A stretch of DNA of 9,762 bases from Verrucomicrobiaceae bacterium. Lineage in GTDB: Bacteria; Verrucomicrobiota; Verrucomicrobiia; Verrucomicrobiales; Verrucomicrobiaceae. The DNA lies in NCBI GenBank assembly GCA_947463285.1, contig CANHTV010000108.1:1-9762 (forward strand), written 5' to 3'. This document shows positions 1 through 7,512 of the stretch, one piece after another (the stretch's first letter is position 1; each line of letters opens with the position of its first letter). Made by a program: the position numbers and the translations under genes. The notes beneath the pieces are model-generated. The model did not search any database. It was given only the letters and a program-made list of their open reading frames with translations, and was not told the DNA's origin.

Positions 1-3000
1 ACGGCGATGGCTTCACGCGCCATGCCCATGGTTTCCAAACGCCCACCGAGCTCGCTGAGGGTATCCACGGAGACTTCCAGGCGCATGTCCACACTAGCGA
101 GATGCTCGCGGATCAAACGCAGGCGCGTGAGGTAATCCACCTCGCGCAAACGGCGCAGCAAATGGCCGAGACGCCATTCACCGAACTCCAGGCCGCTACG
201 TGAGCTTAGAGCCACAGCTCCCCATTCTGAAGCCAGGCCTTCGTTCATCTGATGGACCACCTGGCCCATGCCTTCCTGGACAAAGCGTGCCTGAATCTCC
301 CGTGTCTCCTCCCAAAGGCTACGCAGATGCATGGGCTCCTCATAGCGTGGGGAGCCTTGGGGCGTGAGCATTCCACGGATCTCCCCCATCTGCCTGGCTG
401 AGATCAGATCACGCGTGATGAAGCTCTGCATCTCCGCCGCAGCTTTGTCAGGAGCCCCGGCCAGCCCCGTCACAGCAGAACGTCGCAGGCTGGTCATGGC
501 GGAGCTAGGCGTGGCCTGCAACCGCTTCCAGGCAGCGCGTAGATTTTCATTACGCTCCTGCGCATCCACAGCTAGACGATTGGCGGCACTGAGGCTGAAG
601 AGATAGGGATCATAAGTGCCGCTGTAGGCCCCAGGCCGCACCGGAGCACGCACCACGAGCCCCAGATAATTCCGCGCCAGATCCCAGCGCTCCGCCGATT
701 CAGCAATGCGTGCCAGCGAATAGGTGAAGCCCTCAGCCAGCAAAGGATTATGAAGGCGCAGACTTTCTCCGAGCTCCAAGGCCTCAGGATAACGCTGCTT
801 GTCCTGCAGACGCCTTAAAATATCCACCACCGAGACGCTGCGAACGGTGCCGAGCAGCGTCAGCTCACCACGCTCAAATTGAAAACCCTCCAGCTCTGCA
901 AGCATGGCCGCCACGCTTAACAATAAGCGTTGACGGGTCTCCAAGACATCCGCATCCACGCCGGTCTGCTCACTCCAGCGCATGCCCTCCGCCATGCCGC
1001 CGGAACGCAGCATCAGCCAAAGGAAACAAAACTGTGCCTCCAGCGTAGAAGCCGCGCCAATGACGCGCCGCAACTCCGTGCGGAAAGACTCCCCTGCCCC
1101 GGCATAATAAAATGCCCAGATTTTCTCGACTGGAGACTTCACCCAGCCAGATGGATCATCACACTCACGCACCCAGGTGGCCTGTTTTTCAGCTCCGCTG
1201 CTGCGATATAGTCTGGCCAGCTCTTCAATGGCGCGCAGTCGTATCAGCGGCACGGCATCCGGCAGCTCAGAAAACTCAGCCCTCGGCAGACTCAGAAATG
1301 TGCGCAGCGCTTTGATTTCCGGGGTTTTTAGCGAAGGCACCATGTCCAGAGCCGCATTCACCTCACTGGCCGGTGCGGGCAGACTGCCGGCCTTGCGATC
1401 ATCAGCGAGCGGCAGAGGCAGGCGTTCTGGATTCGCCGCCGTGACGCTAAGAGCTTGCGACTGGGTGCGTGCCCCGATTTCCCGCAGATACTTTTCCGCG
1501 CTGACCAGATCCATGAGGTGCAGCGCCTTCAAAGCCAGACGCAGCTGCGAGCGCGCGTCCCAGGGACGCACTTTGGCCACCTGCTCATAGACGCGGCGCT
1601 CGGCCTCGTCTTGACCGGTGCTGCGATAATGCTCGGCCAGGTCCTCCAAAGCCGCTGCATCCTGAGAAAACCGGCTTTCTAGGCGACGACGCACGCGGTC
1701 AGCTTCAGCGATTTGAAAAGACTGCTCCAGCATCTCCACCAGCCGTCGCGACTCAGCCGCAAGCTCTTTGGGGCCAGCCTGAGCAGCGATCTGTTTTTGG
1801 AAATAAATGGCCGACTTGGCATCCTCCACACGCAAGGCGGCATCGCGCAGCTGATCCAGGGAAAACGGCGTGTCAGGCGCAGTGTAATAGGCCTGCTTCA
1901 TCTCAGCGAAGGCCTTGGGTGCATCGCCCTCTAGCCCATGCACCTGGGCCAGAGCCTCATGATAAAAACCATCGAAGGGAAAACGCTTCACGCGCAGCTC
2001 CAAAGCATCACGCACGAGCTTCAAGCGTGTCTTGGCGAGTTCATCACTCAACTCAGCCCCCTGCTCAGACCACATCAGTCGATCCAGAAAGCGTTTGTAG
2101 GCCTCGCGCCTTTTTTTCACCTCTGTCTCGACCTCGACGATGCGAAACTGCGCCTCAACATACTCGGGGATCTTCAACTGCCGCAGAAGCATCTCCGCAT
2201 AGCGCTCCATCAGTGAGATGGCCGAGGTGCCGCTGGCTCTGGCGATGGCGTTTTTCCAGAGCTTCAGCGCTTCATCAGGCCTACGCTGGATCGTGTAACA
2301 CTGCGTCAGTGCTTGGAGCAGCTGGTCCGAGTCCGGCCACTTGCGGTAAGCCTGCTCTAAAAAAGCCGTGGCGATCTGGACGGGAAGCGGCACCGACTCG
2401 GTGAGCCGCCAACCTGTGCGCTCTGCTGAAAGCCCGATGGAAGAAGCAATGGAGGCGTTTTGTTCATCCTCCATCAGCAACTCCCCGAGGCGCAGCGTGT
2501 AGCGGATTTGGTTCGGCTCATCTCGCACCAGCAGACGGCGCAGCACACGCATCGCCAAAGCCAGGTTTTTATCCACCAGCGTCAGATCCAGAAGGAGCTT
2601 TTCCGCCTCCAGGGAAAGCTCACGAGCAAGACCAGTAAGAGGGTCAACCTGCAAAGCCCGGAAGGCCTGATAAACCAAATCATACAACTCTATGCGCTGC
2701 GCCCACCATGCCGCACGAAAAAGCTCACGCGCTGAACGCTGCCGGACCCAATCTGATGAAACCACCACGGGCATTTCCACAGGCTCAGCCGAGTCTGGCA
2801 GTGCAAAAAGTTGCAGCACCTTTTTCAGCACGGCCTCAGGAACGAGGGCTTTCTCTGGCTCAGCATCCGCAGAAGCAAAGCCCTTGCCCGTGAAGGCATC
2901 AGGCATCTGAAACTCGCCGCCGCTGCCACGGACGCGACGCTGCTGCTTTTTTTCATCGCCCATGAGCAGGGAGTAAAGACGCTCATCGACATCAACACCG

Positions 3001-4640
3001 TCTTCATCGCTCTCGCTAAGGCTCCAGGCTTTTTCGAGGAGCGACAGAGCCTCCTCCTGATCACCATGCTCGGCCAGGAGATCCGCCAGACGCAGCGTCT
3101 CCTCACGTCCGGCTCCAGGCCGCGCCATGGCCTGCCTGGCCAGCACGATGGCACTGTCCAAATCACTTCCCGAGGCTAGGAAGGTGGCCGAGTCATTGAG
3201 GCGCCGCTTCTTTTCCTCATCACTGGAAGCCTGATCGGTGAAGCGACGTAGCAGGGCATCCGCTGCCCCCATGTCCTTCCGAGCGCGATAAAAGGCGGCG
3301 AGCTCAAACACAGACTCGGCCTTGGCGGGATCACGTTCGACCCGCGCTTTCAGAATCGTTTCCACCACGGCATCCAGGGCACGTTGCTGAGCGAACTGAA
3401 GCGCTTGTTTTTCAACCTCCAAGGCGTTGGCTTGATCCGCGAGCAGTTGGGTGATCCGTTTTGTCGCAGCAGCTGGATTTCCCAGCCGCAGATCCGCCTC
3501 ACAGCGGAGAAAGACCAAAGCAGGCTGATCGCTGGCATCTCCCTTCAGCCGTTCATCCAGCAGCGTCGCCGCCTCAGCCGCACCTTCGTGGTCCAGCAGC
3601 TCACGCACCAGCGACCAGCGGTAATCCTCCACCAGCGGGAATGCTTTTGCCAACTCGCGCAAAACTCGCAGCCGCCCCTCGGACTCGACGGTGATCTCGT
3701 AAAATCGCTCCAAGTCCCGCAGGGCTGACTCGGTGAAAGGACGCTTCTGTGCTGCTTTTTCCAAATCAGCCCGCAAACTGTCCAGCCTGCCGAAGCGCTC
3801 GTGCAGGCGAACACGCCTCCTGAGAAAGTCAGCATAGCGACCATCTCGGAAATCCAGTAACCCAAGCCCACTGAGCAGAGCGGCCTCTGCTTTTTCAAAC
3901 TGGCCCGCGTATTCATGGATGCGAGCCAGATCATAGAGTGCATCCAGCCGCGCCTGCGGCTCCCCCTGCTCTGTCAGCTTTTCATAAAAGGCAGCCGCGC
4001 GGTCCGGGAATCCAGCACGCAGAATGGACTCAGCCACCTGACGCGTGAGATCAAAGTCGCCGGGCTTCAAAGCCGCCGCTTTTTCCCAAATGCGGACCGC
4101 CTCTTCATTCTTGTCTGCGCCCAGCTTGAGAGAGCCCAGATGCATGAGAGTACGAATCCGAGCTGGATCACTCTCTGACATCGCCTCAAGCACAAGTGTA
4201 ATGTATTTTATCGCAGCTTCAGCATCTCCCTGCTCCTGCGCCACATCAGCACGGGCCCGTAGTGCCAGCAAATACGCCGGTTTTTGCTGAATGACTTCCT
4301 CATAGAGAGTGGACGCCTGTTTGAGATCACCTTTTTTCCGATGCAGATGCCCTAGCACCATCAAGACCGAAGGATGGCGGTTCGTTTTAGCCTGTAGGCT
4401 GACATTTTCCAACAGCAGCGCCGTCGCGCCGTGCTTCTCATAAAGATTCCACAGCAACTCTAGAACTCGCCCATACTCAGGCTCTGCCACGAGAAAGGAA
4501 AGATACTGATTCGCCAGCCGAGTTTCCTGATCCGACCAAGCTGCAGCCATTGTTTGACCTTGAACCTGTGATCCCAATAAATACAAGCCCAGCACCAAGA
4601 GAATGGCGCTGCGTAGCAGGTGATACAAGGCTTCCGACAT
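1..4640 (-). CDS. Very large exported TPR / helical-repeat protein (C-terminus beyond left edge)
   Basis: One frame stays open from ATG 4640 to the window edge, giving at least 1546 residues with no stop in the window. The first 28 residues look like a Sec signal peptide: a short N-region with Arg10, a hydrophobic core at 11-23 (SAILLVLGLYLLG) and a plausible cleavage site after Val-Gln-Gly28. TPR-like helical pairs start at about residue 89 (HPSVLMVLGHLHRKKGDLKQ) and continue at about 123-156, 163-193, 196-228 and 231-264. Further units lie downstream, for example ELAAFYRARK at 446-455. The C-terminal third is helical and charged, with less regular repeats. I found no catalytic motif, and no second membrane segment in the parts I translated. 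TPR solenoids usually act as protein-binding scaffolds, so a periplasmic or surface scaffold is inferred; the partner is unknown. No Shine-Dalgarno motif precedes ATG 4640; this start was chosen because it places the signal peptide at the N-terminus. Confident as a gene, unsure of its role. Confidence 0.8.
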   Translation of the reverse strand, partial: MSEALYHLLRSAILLVLGLYLLGSQVQGQTMAAAWSDQETRLANQYLSFLVAEPEYGRVLELLWNLYEKHGATALLLENVSLQAKTNRHPSVLMVLGHLHRKKGDLKQASTLYEEVIQQKPAYLLALRARADVAQEQGDAEAAIKYITLVLEAMSESDPARIRTLMHLGSLKLGADKNEEAVRIWEKAAALKPGDFDLTRQVAESILRAGFPDRAAAFYEKLTEQGEPQARLDALYDLARIHEYAGQFEKAEAALLSGLGLLDFRDGRYADFLRRRVRLHERFGRLDSLRADLEKAAQKRPFTESALRDLERFYEITVESEGRLRVLRELAKAFPLVEDYRWSLVRELLDHEGAAEAATLLDERLKGDASDQPALVFLRCEADLRLGNPAAATKRITQLLADQANALEVEKQALQFAQQRALDAVVETILKARVERDPAKAESVFELAAFYRARKDMGAADALLRRFTDQASSDEEKKRRLNDSATFLASGSDLDSAIVLARQAMARPGAGREETLRLADLLAEHGDQEEALSLLEKAWSLSESDEDGVDVDERLYSLLMGDEKKQQRRVRGSGGEFQMPDAFTGKGFASADAEPEKALVPEAVLKKVLQLFALPDSAEPVEMPVVVSSDWVRQRSARELFRAAWWAQRIELYDLVYQAFRALQVDPLTGLARELSLEAEKLLLDLTLVDKNLALAMRVLRRLLVRDEPNQIRYTLRLGELLMEDEQNASIASSIGLSAERTGWRLTESVPLPVQIATAFLEQAYRKWPDSDQLLQALTQCYTIQRRPDEALKLWKNAIARASGTSAISLMERYAEMLLRQLKIPEYVEAQFRIVEVETEVKKRREAYKRFLDRLMWSEQGAELSDELAKTRLKLVRDALELRVKRFPFDGFYHEALAQVHGLEGDAPKAFAEMKQAYYTAPDTPFSLDQLRDAALRVEDAKSAIYFQKQIAAQAGPKELAAESRRLVEMLEQSFQIAEADRVRRRLESRFSQDAAALEDLAEHYRSTGQDEAERRVYEQVAKVRPWDARSQLRLALKALHLMDLVSAEKYLREIGARTQSQALSVTAANPERLPLPLADDRKAGSLPAPASEVNAALDMVPSLKTPEIKALRTFLSLPRAEFSELPDAVPLIRLRAIEELARLYRSSGAEKQATWVRECDDPSGWVKSPVEKIWAFYYAGAGESFRTELRRVIGAASTLEAQFCFLWLMLRSGGMAEGMRWSEQTGVDADVLETRQRLLLSVAAMLAELEGFQFERGELTLLGTVRSVSVVDILRRLQDKQRYPEALELGESLRLHNPLLAEGFTYSLARIAESAERWDLARNYLGLVVRAPVRPGAYSGTYDPYLFSLSAANRLAVDAQERNENLRAAWKRLQATPSSAMTSLRRSAVTGLAGAPDKAAAEMQSFITRDLISARQMGEIRGMLTPQGSPRYEEPMHLRSLWEETREIQARFVQEGMGQVVHQMNEGLASEWGAVALSSRSGLEFGEWRLGHLLRRLREVDYLTRLRLIREHLASVDMRLEVSVDTLSELGGRLETMGMAREAIA

Positions 4641-4829
4641 GAGACTGTGAGGGCGGGAGGTTATCACCGACTCCACATTGAGCAATGTTCTAGCCAGCCT
4701 CGTTCAGCAGCAAATTGGCAGAGCTTGATGACGATTCTCATATCTGCCATTAAAAAAATATTTATCTATCATAATTATGATAAATCAATTGGCGCCATTT
4801 TGATTTTTTAAATTATCATCTAGAAAAAT
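4641..4829. promoter_or_regulatory. AT-rich divergent intergenic region
   Basis: This 189-base gap lies between the divergent starts of the TPR gene (minus, 4640) and the prepilin remnant (plus, 4830). Its right half, from about 4740, is clearly more AT-rich than the rest of the window, with A and T runs at 4751-4763 and 4804-4812. It presumably holds promoters for both directions. I see only weak sigma-70-like matches, for example TTGGCG at 4789-4794 followed by TATCAT at 4814-4819, whose 19-base spacing is longer than ideal. I do not assign a definite promoter. No ORF in it looks real. Confidence 0.45.
4767..4782. repeat. 16-base perfect palindrome (possible operator)
   Basis: The sequence TATCATAATTATGATA is its own reverse complement over all 16 bases and stops matching at the flanking bases 4766 and 4783. 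It lies in the divergent intergenic region, 48 bases before the prepilin ATG and 127 bases before the TPR ATG. A symmetric site in this place could bind a dimeric regulator, but in AT-rich DNA such palindromes also arise by chance. No T-tract follows, and a loopless palindrome is a poor terminator. Confidence 0.4.
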
Positions 4830-5319
4830 ATGAATAACTCGAAAAACAACACACGGACAAGCACCAAGGGCTAAAGCCTTTTCGAGATGCTCACCTTTGT
4901 TTGCATTCTTGTGATTATGTTCACGCTGGCTCTTCCACTTTTCGCCACCAGCGAAGGTGCCCAACAAGCGTCTGATCAACGCAACGCTCAGCATTTTTGC
5001 AGCCTTGTCTTCGCTGCCAATGCCGCTGGTGTCAAAGTCGTGGATTCCAAAGCCAAAAAACACTCAAGAAGAGATCGTCGAAGTGCTGAACCAAATCCGC
5101 AAAGTTATTGAGGTGCAGCGCTGTCCCCTGAAAGGCCGCACCTTCAAGCTCCCAAACGTCTCCGACGAAGAAATCAAAGATGCCAGCTGCTACATCGCCA
5201 TTGAAGAAGGCGACATGATCTACTTCCCCAGTGATCAGTGCTTCTTCCCGTCCAATGCGCTAATGCTTTCGGCAAACCGCCGACAATTGAGAGTCAGACA
5301 CCAAGATTGCTGTAATTAA
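4830..5319 (+). pseudogene. Interrupted type IV prepilin / pseudopilin-like gene
   Basis: Read from ATG 4830, the product begins MNNSKNNTRTSTKG, a basic class III (type IV pilin) leader ending in Gly, the usual prepilin-peptidase site. The next codon, 4872-4874, is TAA where a Phe or other hydrophobic residue belongs. The same frame continues SLFEMLTFVCILVIMFTLAL, which puts the conserved Glu at mature position 5 and gives a typical hydrophobic N-terminal helix, then SDQRNAQHF and AANAAGVKVV. At the A6 run 5055-5060 the frame must shift by +1, equivalent to removing one A, to go on with KNTQEEIVEVLNQI, GRTFKLPNVSDEEI and IAIEEGDMIYFP, ending at TAA 5317-5319. These blocks resemble the short prepilin-like proteins common in Verrucomicrobiota, recalled from family knowledge and not searched. 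If read through, about 162 residue positions. The last roughly 27 residues look unlike pilin and may be out of the original frame. Most likely a decayed gene; sequencing error, readthrough or slippage are alternatives. Confidence 0.72.
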
Positions 5320-5366
5320 CTCTGGCAGCAGTCAGCCACACGGGCAGGTTGTTACATCCGCGACCC

Positions 5367-6647
5367 ATGCTGAAAAACGCCGCTCTCTTTCTAGCTCTCC
5401 GATATTTGCGCCCTAGGCGCTCTTTTGTTTCCGTCATCACCATCATTTCCATTCTTGGGGTGGCCGTGGGAGTACTGATGATGATCGTCGTACGGGCCGT
5501 GATGATGGGTTTTGAGGTCGATTTTCGTGAATCTCTCATGGGTGCTCGTCCCCACATCCTGCTCAAGCAGGAGCCATCGGGAGGTCATGGCAAGCCCTGG
5601 GCTGAAGCACTGACCGCAAGTCGCCAAAACCCAGTCGTCAAGTCTTCAGCTCCCTACGCAGGTGGCCTTCTTTACCTGGCGAAGGATGACTACCAGACGG
5701 CGGCGCAAACTCTGGGCTTACCACCCGAAGATGCGCCCAAACACCTGCGCAAAATTTTCCCGCATCTGCTCAGAGGCAGCCTCGATCTCAAAGATGACAG
5801 CCTCATTTTAAGCCGGCGCCATGCCTCCGATCTCGGAGTAGAAGTGGGAGATGAAATCAGCGTTTATGCCGCGCAGAATATCAATCACGCCGTGCGTCAA
5901 TACTCTGACGCCAATGAGCAGGATGACGAAGCAGCACGGAAAGCCATCCTGGAACAGATCAGCCTGCATCCACAAAAGTTGCGCGTTGCGGGCATTCTGA
6001 ATGAAGAACTCGCCGGATACATCGCCTATACCTCCCTGAGCACTGGGCAGAAGCTCTTCCAGCTGAAAGATCAGGTCACAGGCATCGCCATCGAGATGCA
6101 CCAGCCCTCAGAAGCCTCAGCCGCAGCGGCCAGCCTCGCAAGTCCAGGTTGGAAAGCTGAGCTATGGTCTGATGACGACAGCGCCCGCCTTGCCGCGATG
6201 CAAAATGAGCAGTCCATGATGCAGTTTGTACTCTCCATCATCGCCCTGGTCGCGGCCTTTTCCGTGATGAACACGACCATCACTGTCACCACCCAAAAAC
6301 GCCGTGAAATCGGTGTCATCGCCGCCATTGGAGGCAGGCGTGAGCAGATCATCCAGGTCTTCATCTTCCAGGCTGCTTTTGTGGGCCTGATCGGCACACT
6401 CATCGGCCTCGGCGGCAGCCTGCTGGTGCTCTGGCTGAGAAACGATCTGCGCGAGTGGCTGGCCATGCTCACGGGAGGTCAGGTCCATGCAGTGGAAGGT
6501 GTTTTTCTTTCCTCGATTCCCGCGCATTTGCAGGCCCCGGACGTCATTCTCACCTGCACGGTCTCCGTGCTGCTCTGCCTCGTGGCAGGCTTTATCCCAG
6601 CTTGGTTTGCAGCACGATTAGAGCCTGCGTCGGCTCTGCGTGATTGA
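5367..6647 (+). CDS. LolC/LolE-family ABC transporter permease
   Basis: This is an inner-membrane permease subunit of the family that, with the LolD ATPase, extracts lipoproteins and hands them to LolA. The 426 residues match the usual LolC/E length of about 400-415. The N-terminus FLALRYLRPRRSFVSVITII, followed by GVAVGVLMMIVVRAVMMGFE, is diagnostic: a first membrane helix at about 22-46 running into the conserved MxGFE segment. A periplasmic domain of about 235 residues follows, then three helices at about 285-305, 330-358 and 393-415. The FtsX-type cytoplasmic coupling segment lies between helices 2 and 3 (QKRREIGVIAAIGGRREQI, 310-328). It ends in EPASALRD, like the PAxALR ends of LolC/E. 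ATG 5367 is preferred over an in-frame TTG at 5349 because it puts the conserved N-terminus at residue 1. No clear Shine-Dalgarno site is visible. An acidic stretch at about 172-204 seems longer than in E. coli LolC. LolC versus LolE cannot be decided, and no LolD gene is in the window. Confidence 0.88.
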   Translation: MLKNAALFLALRYLRPRRSFVSVITIISILGVAVGVLMMIVVRAVMMGFEVDFRESLMGARPHILLKQEPSGGHGKPWAEALTASRQNPVVKSSAPYAGGLLYLAKDDYQTAAQTLGLPPEDAPKHLRKIFPHLLRGSLDLKDDSLILSRRHASDLGVEVGDEISVYAAQNINHAVRQYSDANEQDDEAARKAILEQISLHPQKLRVAGILNEELAGYIAYTSLSTGQKLFQLKDQVTGIAIEMHQPSEASAAAASLASPGWKAELWSDDDSARLAAMQNEQSMMQFVLSIIALVAAFSVMNTTITVTTQKRREIGVIAAIGGRREQIIQVFIFQAAFVGLIGTLIGLGGSLLVLWLRNDLREWLAMLTGGQVHAVEGVFLSSIPAHLQAPDVILTCTVSVLLCLVAGFIPAWFAARLEPASALRD

Positions 6648-6650
6648 GAT

Positions 6651-6693
6651 GCTGAGGATTTATCATTCCCACTTGCACGGCCGCATCCTCAGC
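6651..6693 (+). other. Inverted repeat between permease and kdsB
   Basis: GCTGAGGAT (6651-6659) and ATCCTCAGC (6685-6693) are a perfect 9-base inverted repeat with a 25-base loop. It starts 3 bases after the permease stop and ends 10 bases before the GTG start of kdsB, where a ribosome binding site would be expected. No T-tract follows, so it is not a standard terminator. It could affect kdsB translation or transcript stability, or be chance. Confidence 0.3.
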
Positions 6694-6703
6694 GCCATCT
6701 CAG

Positions 6704-7474
6704 GTGAACCCGCATCTCACCATTTTGGCCGCTCCATCACGCACTCTTGTTGCCATTCCAGCCCGTTGGGGATCTACACGCTTCCCCGGCAAGCCTCTCC
6801 ATCTCATCGCGGGCAAACCTCTCGTTCAGCACGTCTGGGAGCGCTGCCAGGAATGCCGTGAAATCGATGAAATCATCATCGCCACCGATGATCAGCGCAT
6901 TGTGGAATCAGCCGCAGCTTTCGGAGCCAAAGCCGTTCTAACCAGCCCTGATCACCCAAGTGGCACGGATCGCATCGCCGAGGCGGTGCAGGCCTTTCCA
7001 GATCACACCACCATTATCAACGTCCAGGGAGACGAACCCCTCATTTCCCCAGCCTTGATTGACCAACTGGCTGTCGTGCTTCGTCGTGAACCCCAGGTGC
7101 AGATGATCACAGCCGCAGCTCCGATTCTGGACTCAGCCCAGGTCAGCGACCCAAACATCGTCAAAGTCGTCTTTGATGTGAAGGGCGACTCCCTTTACTT
7201 CTCCCGCAGTCCCCTGCCCTTCGTCCGTCATCCACAGCCGGACATGCCCCACTACCGTCATCTAGGCATTTACGGATTTCAGCGTGACTTCCTCCTTCAG
7301 TTCGTCTCTTGGCCACCTTCCAAACTGGAGCTGACAGAGTCTCTGGAGCAGCTCCGCGCTCTCGAAAACGGCACCCGGCTCCGAGTCGTGCTCACAGACG
7401 AACTTTCTCCCGGCGTCGACACCCCCGAACAGGCAGACGCCATCGAAAAACATCTCCTCACCTCCCCCCACTGA
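6704..7474 (+). CDS. kdsB: 3-deoxy-manno-octulosonate cytidylyltransferase (CMP-Kdo synthetase)
   Basis: The enzyme transfers CMP from CTP to Kdo, giving CMP-Kdo and pyrophosphate. This cytoplasmic step activates Kdo for attachment to lipid A in LPS. All family signatures are present: the nucleotide-binding loop IPARWGSTRFPGKPL (18-32), ATDD (60-63), HPSGTDR (84-90), NVQGDEP with its metal-binding Asp (106-112), YFSR (165-168), HLGIYGF (186-192), LELTESLEQLR (208-218) and GVDTPE near the C-terminus. The length of 256 residues is close to the 248 of E. coli KdsB. The start is uncertain: GTG 6704 adds about 13 residues before the core LVAIPAR, and a TTG at 6725 is an alternative. No Shine-Dalgarno site is visible. 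The gene follows the permease by 56 bases. Its TGA overlaps an in-frame ATG for pyrG (TGATG, 7472-7476), suggesting coupled expression with the enzyme that makes its CTP. Confidence 0.96.
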   Translation: MNPHLTILAAPSRTLVAIPARWGSTRFPGKPLHLIAGKPLVQHVWERCQECREIDEIIIATDDQRIVESAAAFGAKAVLTSPDHPSGTDRIAEAVQAFPDHTTIINVQGDEPLISPALIDQLAVVLRREPQVQMITAAAPILDSAQVSDPNIVKVVFDVKGDSLYFSRSPLPFVRHPQPDMPHYRHLGIYGFQRDFLLQFVSWPPSKLELTESLEQLRALENGTRLRVVLTDELSPGVDTPEQADAIEKHLLTSPH

Positions 7475-7512
7475 TGCCTACCTCCACCACTCCAAATACT
7501 CCCTCGCGCCCC

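Noticed and set aside
364..2404. Several plus-strand frames of 70-160 codons
   Set aside because: They lie antisense to the continuous TPR reading frame, have biased Arg/Ser/Ala composition and no domain signs.
4725..4753. Possible promoter TTGATG (4725-4730), 17-base spacer, CATTAA (4748-4753)
   Set aside because: The -10 match is only three of six bases; in AT-rich DNA this is not above chance.
4785..5063. Minus-strand frame of 92 codons antisense to the prepilin remnant
   Set aside because: No recognisable domain; it overlaps a region where the plus strand has clear pilin features. Treated as a shadow.
4957..5319. Stand-alone 120-codon frame from GTG 4957
   Set aside because: Its first third is out of frame with clear pilin sequence, while its later part continues that pilin. 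It is the downstream half of the interrupted gene, not an independent gene.
6640..6861. Small plus-strand frame starting at the end of the permease gene and running into kdsB
   Set aside because: It overlaps the conserved KdsB nucleotide-binding loop in another frame and has no features of its own.
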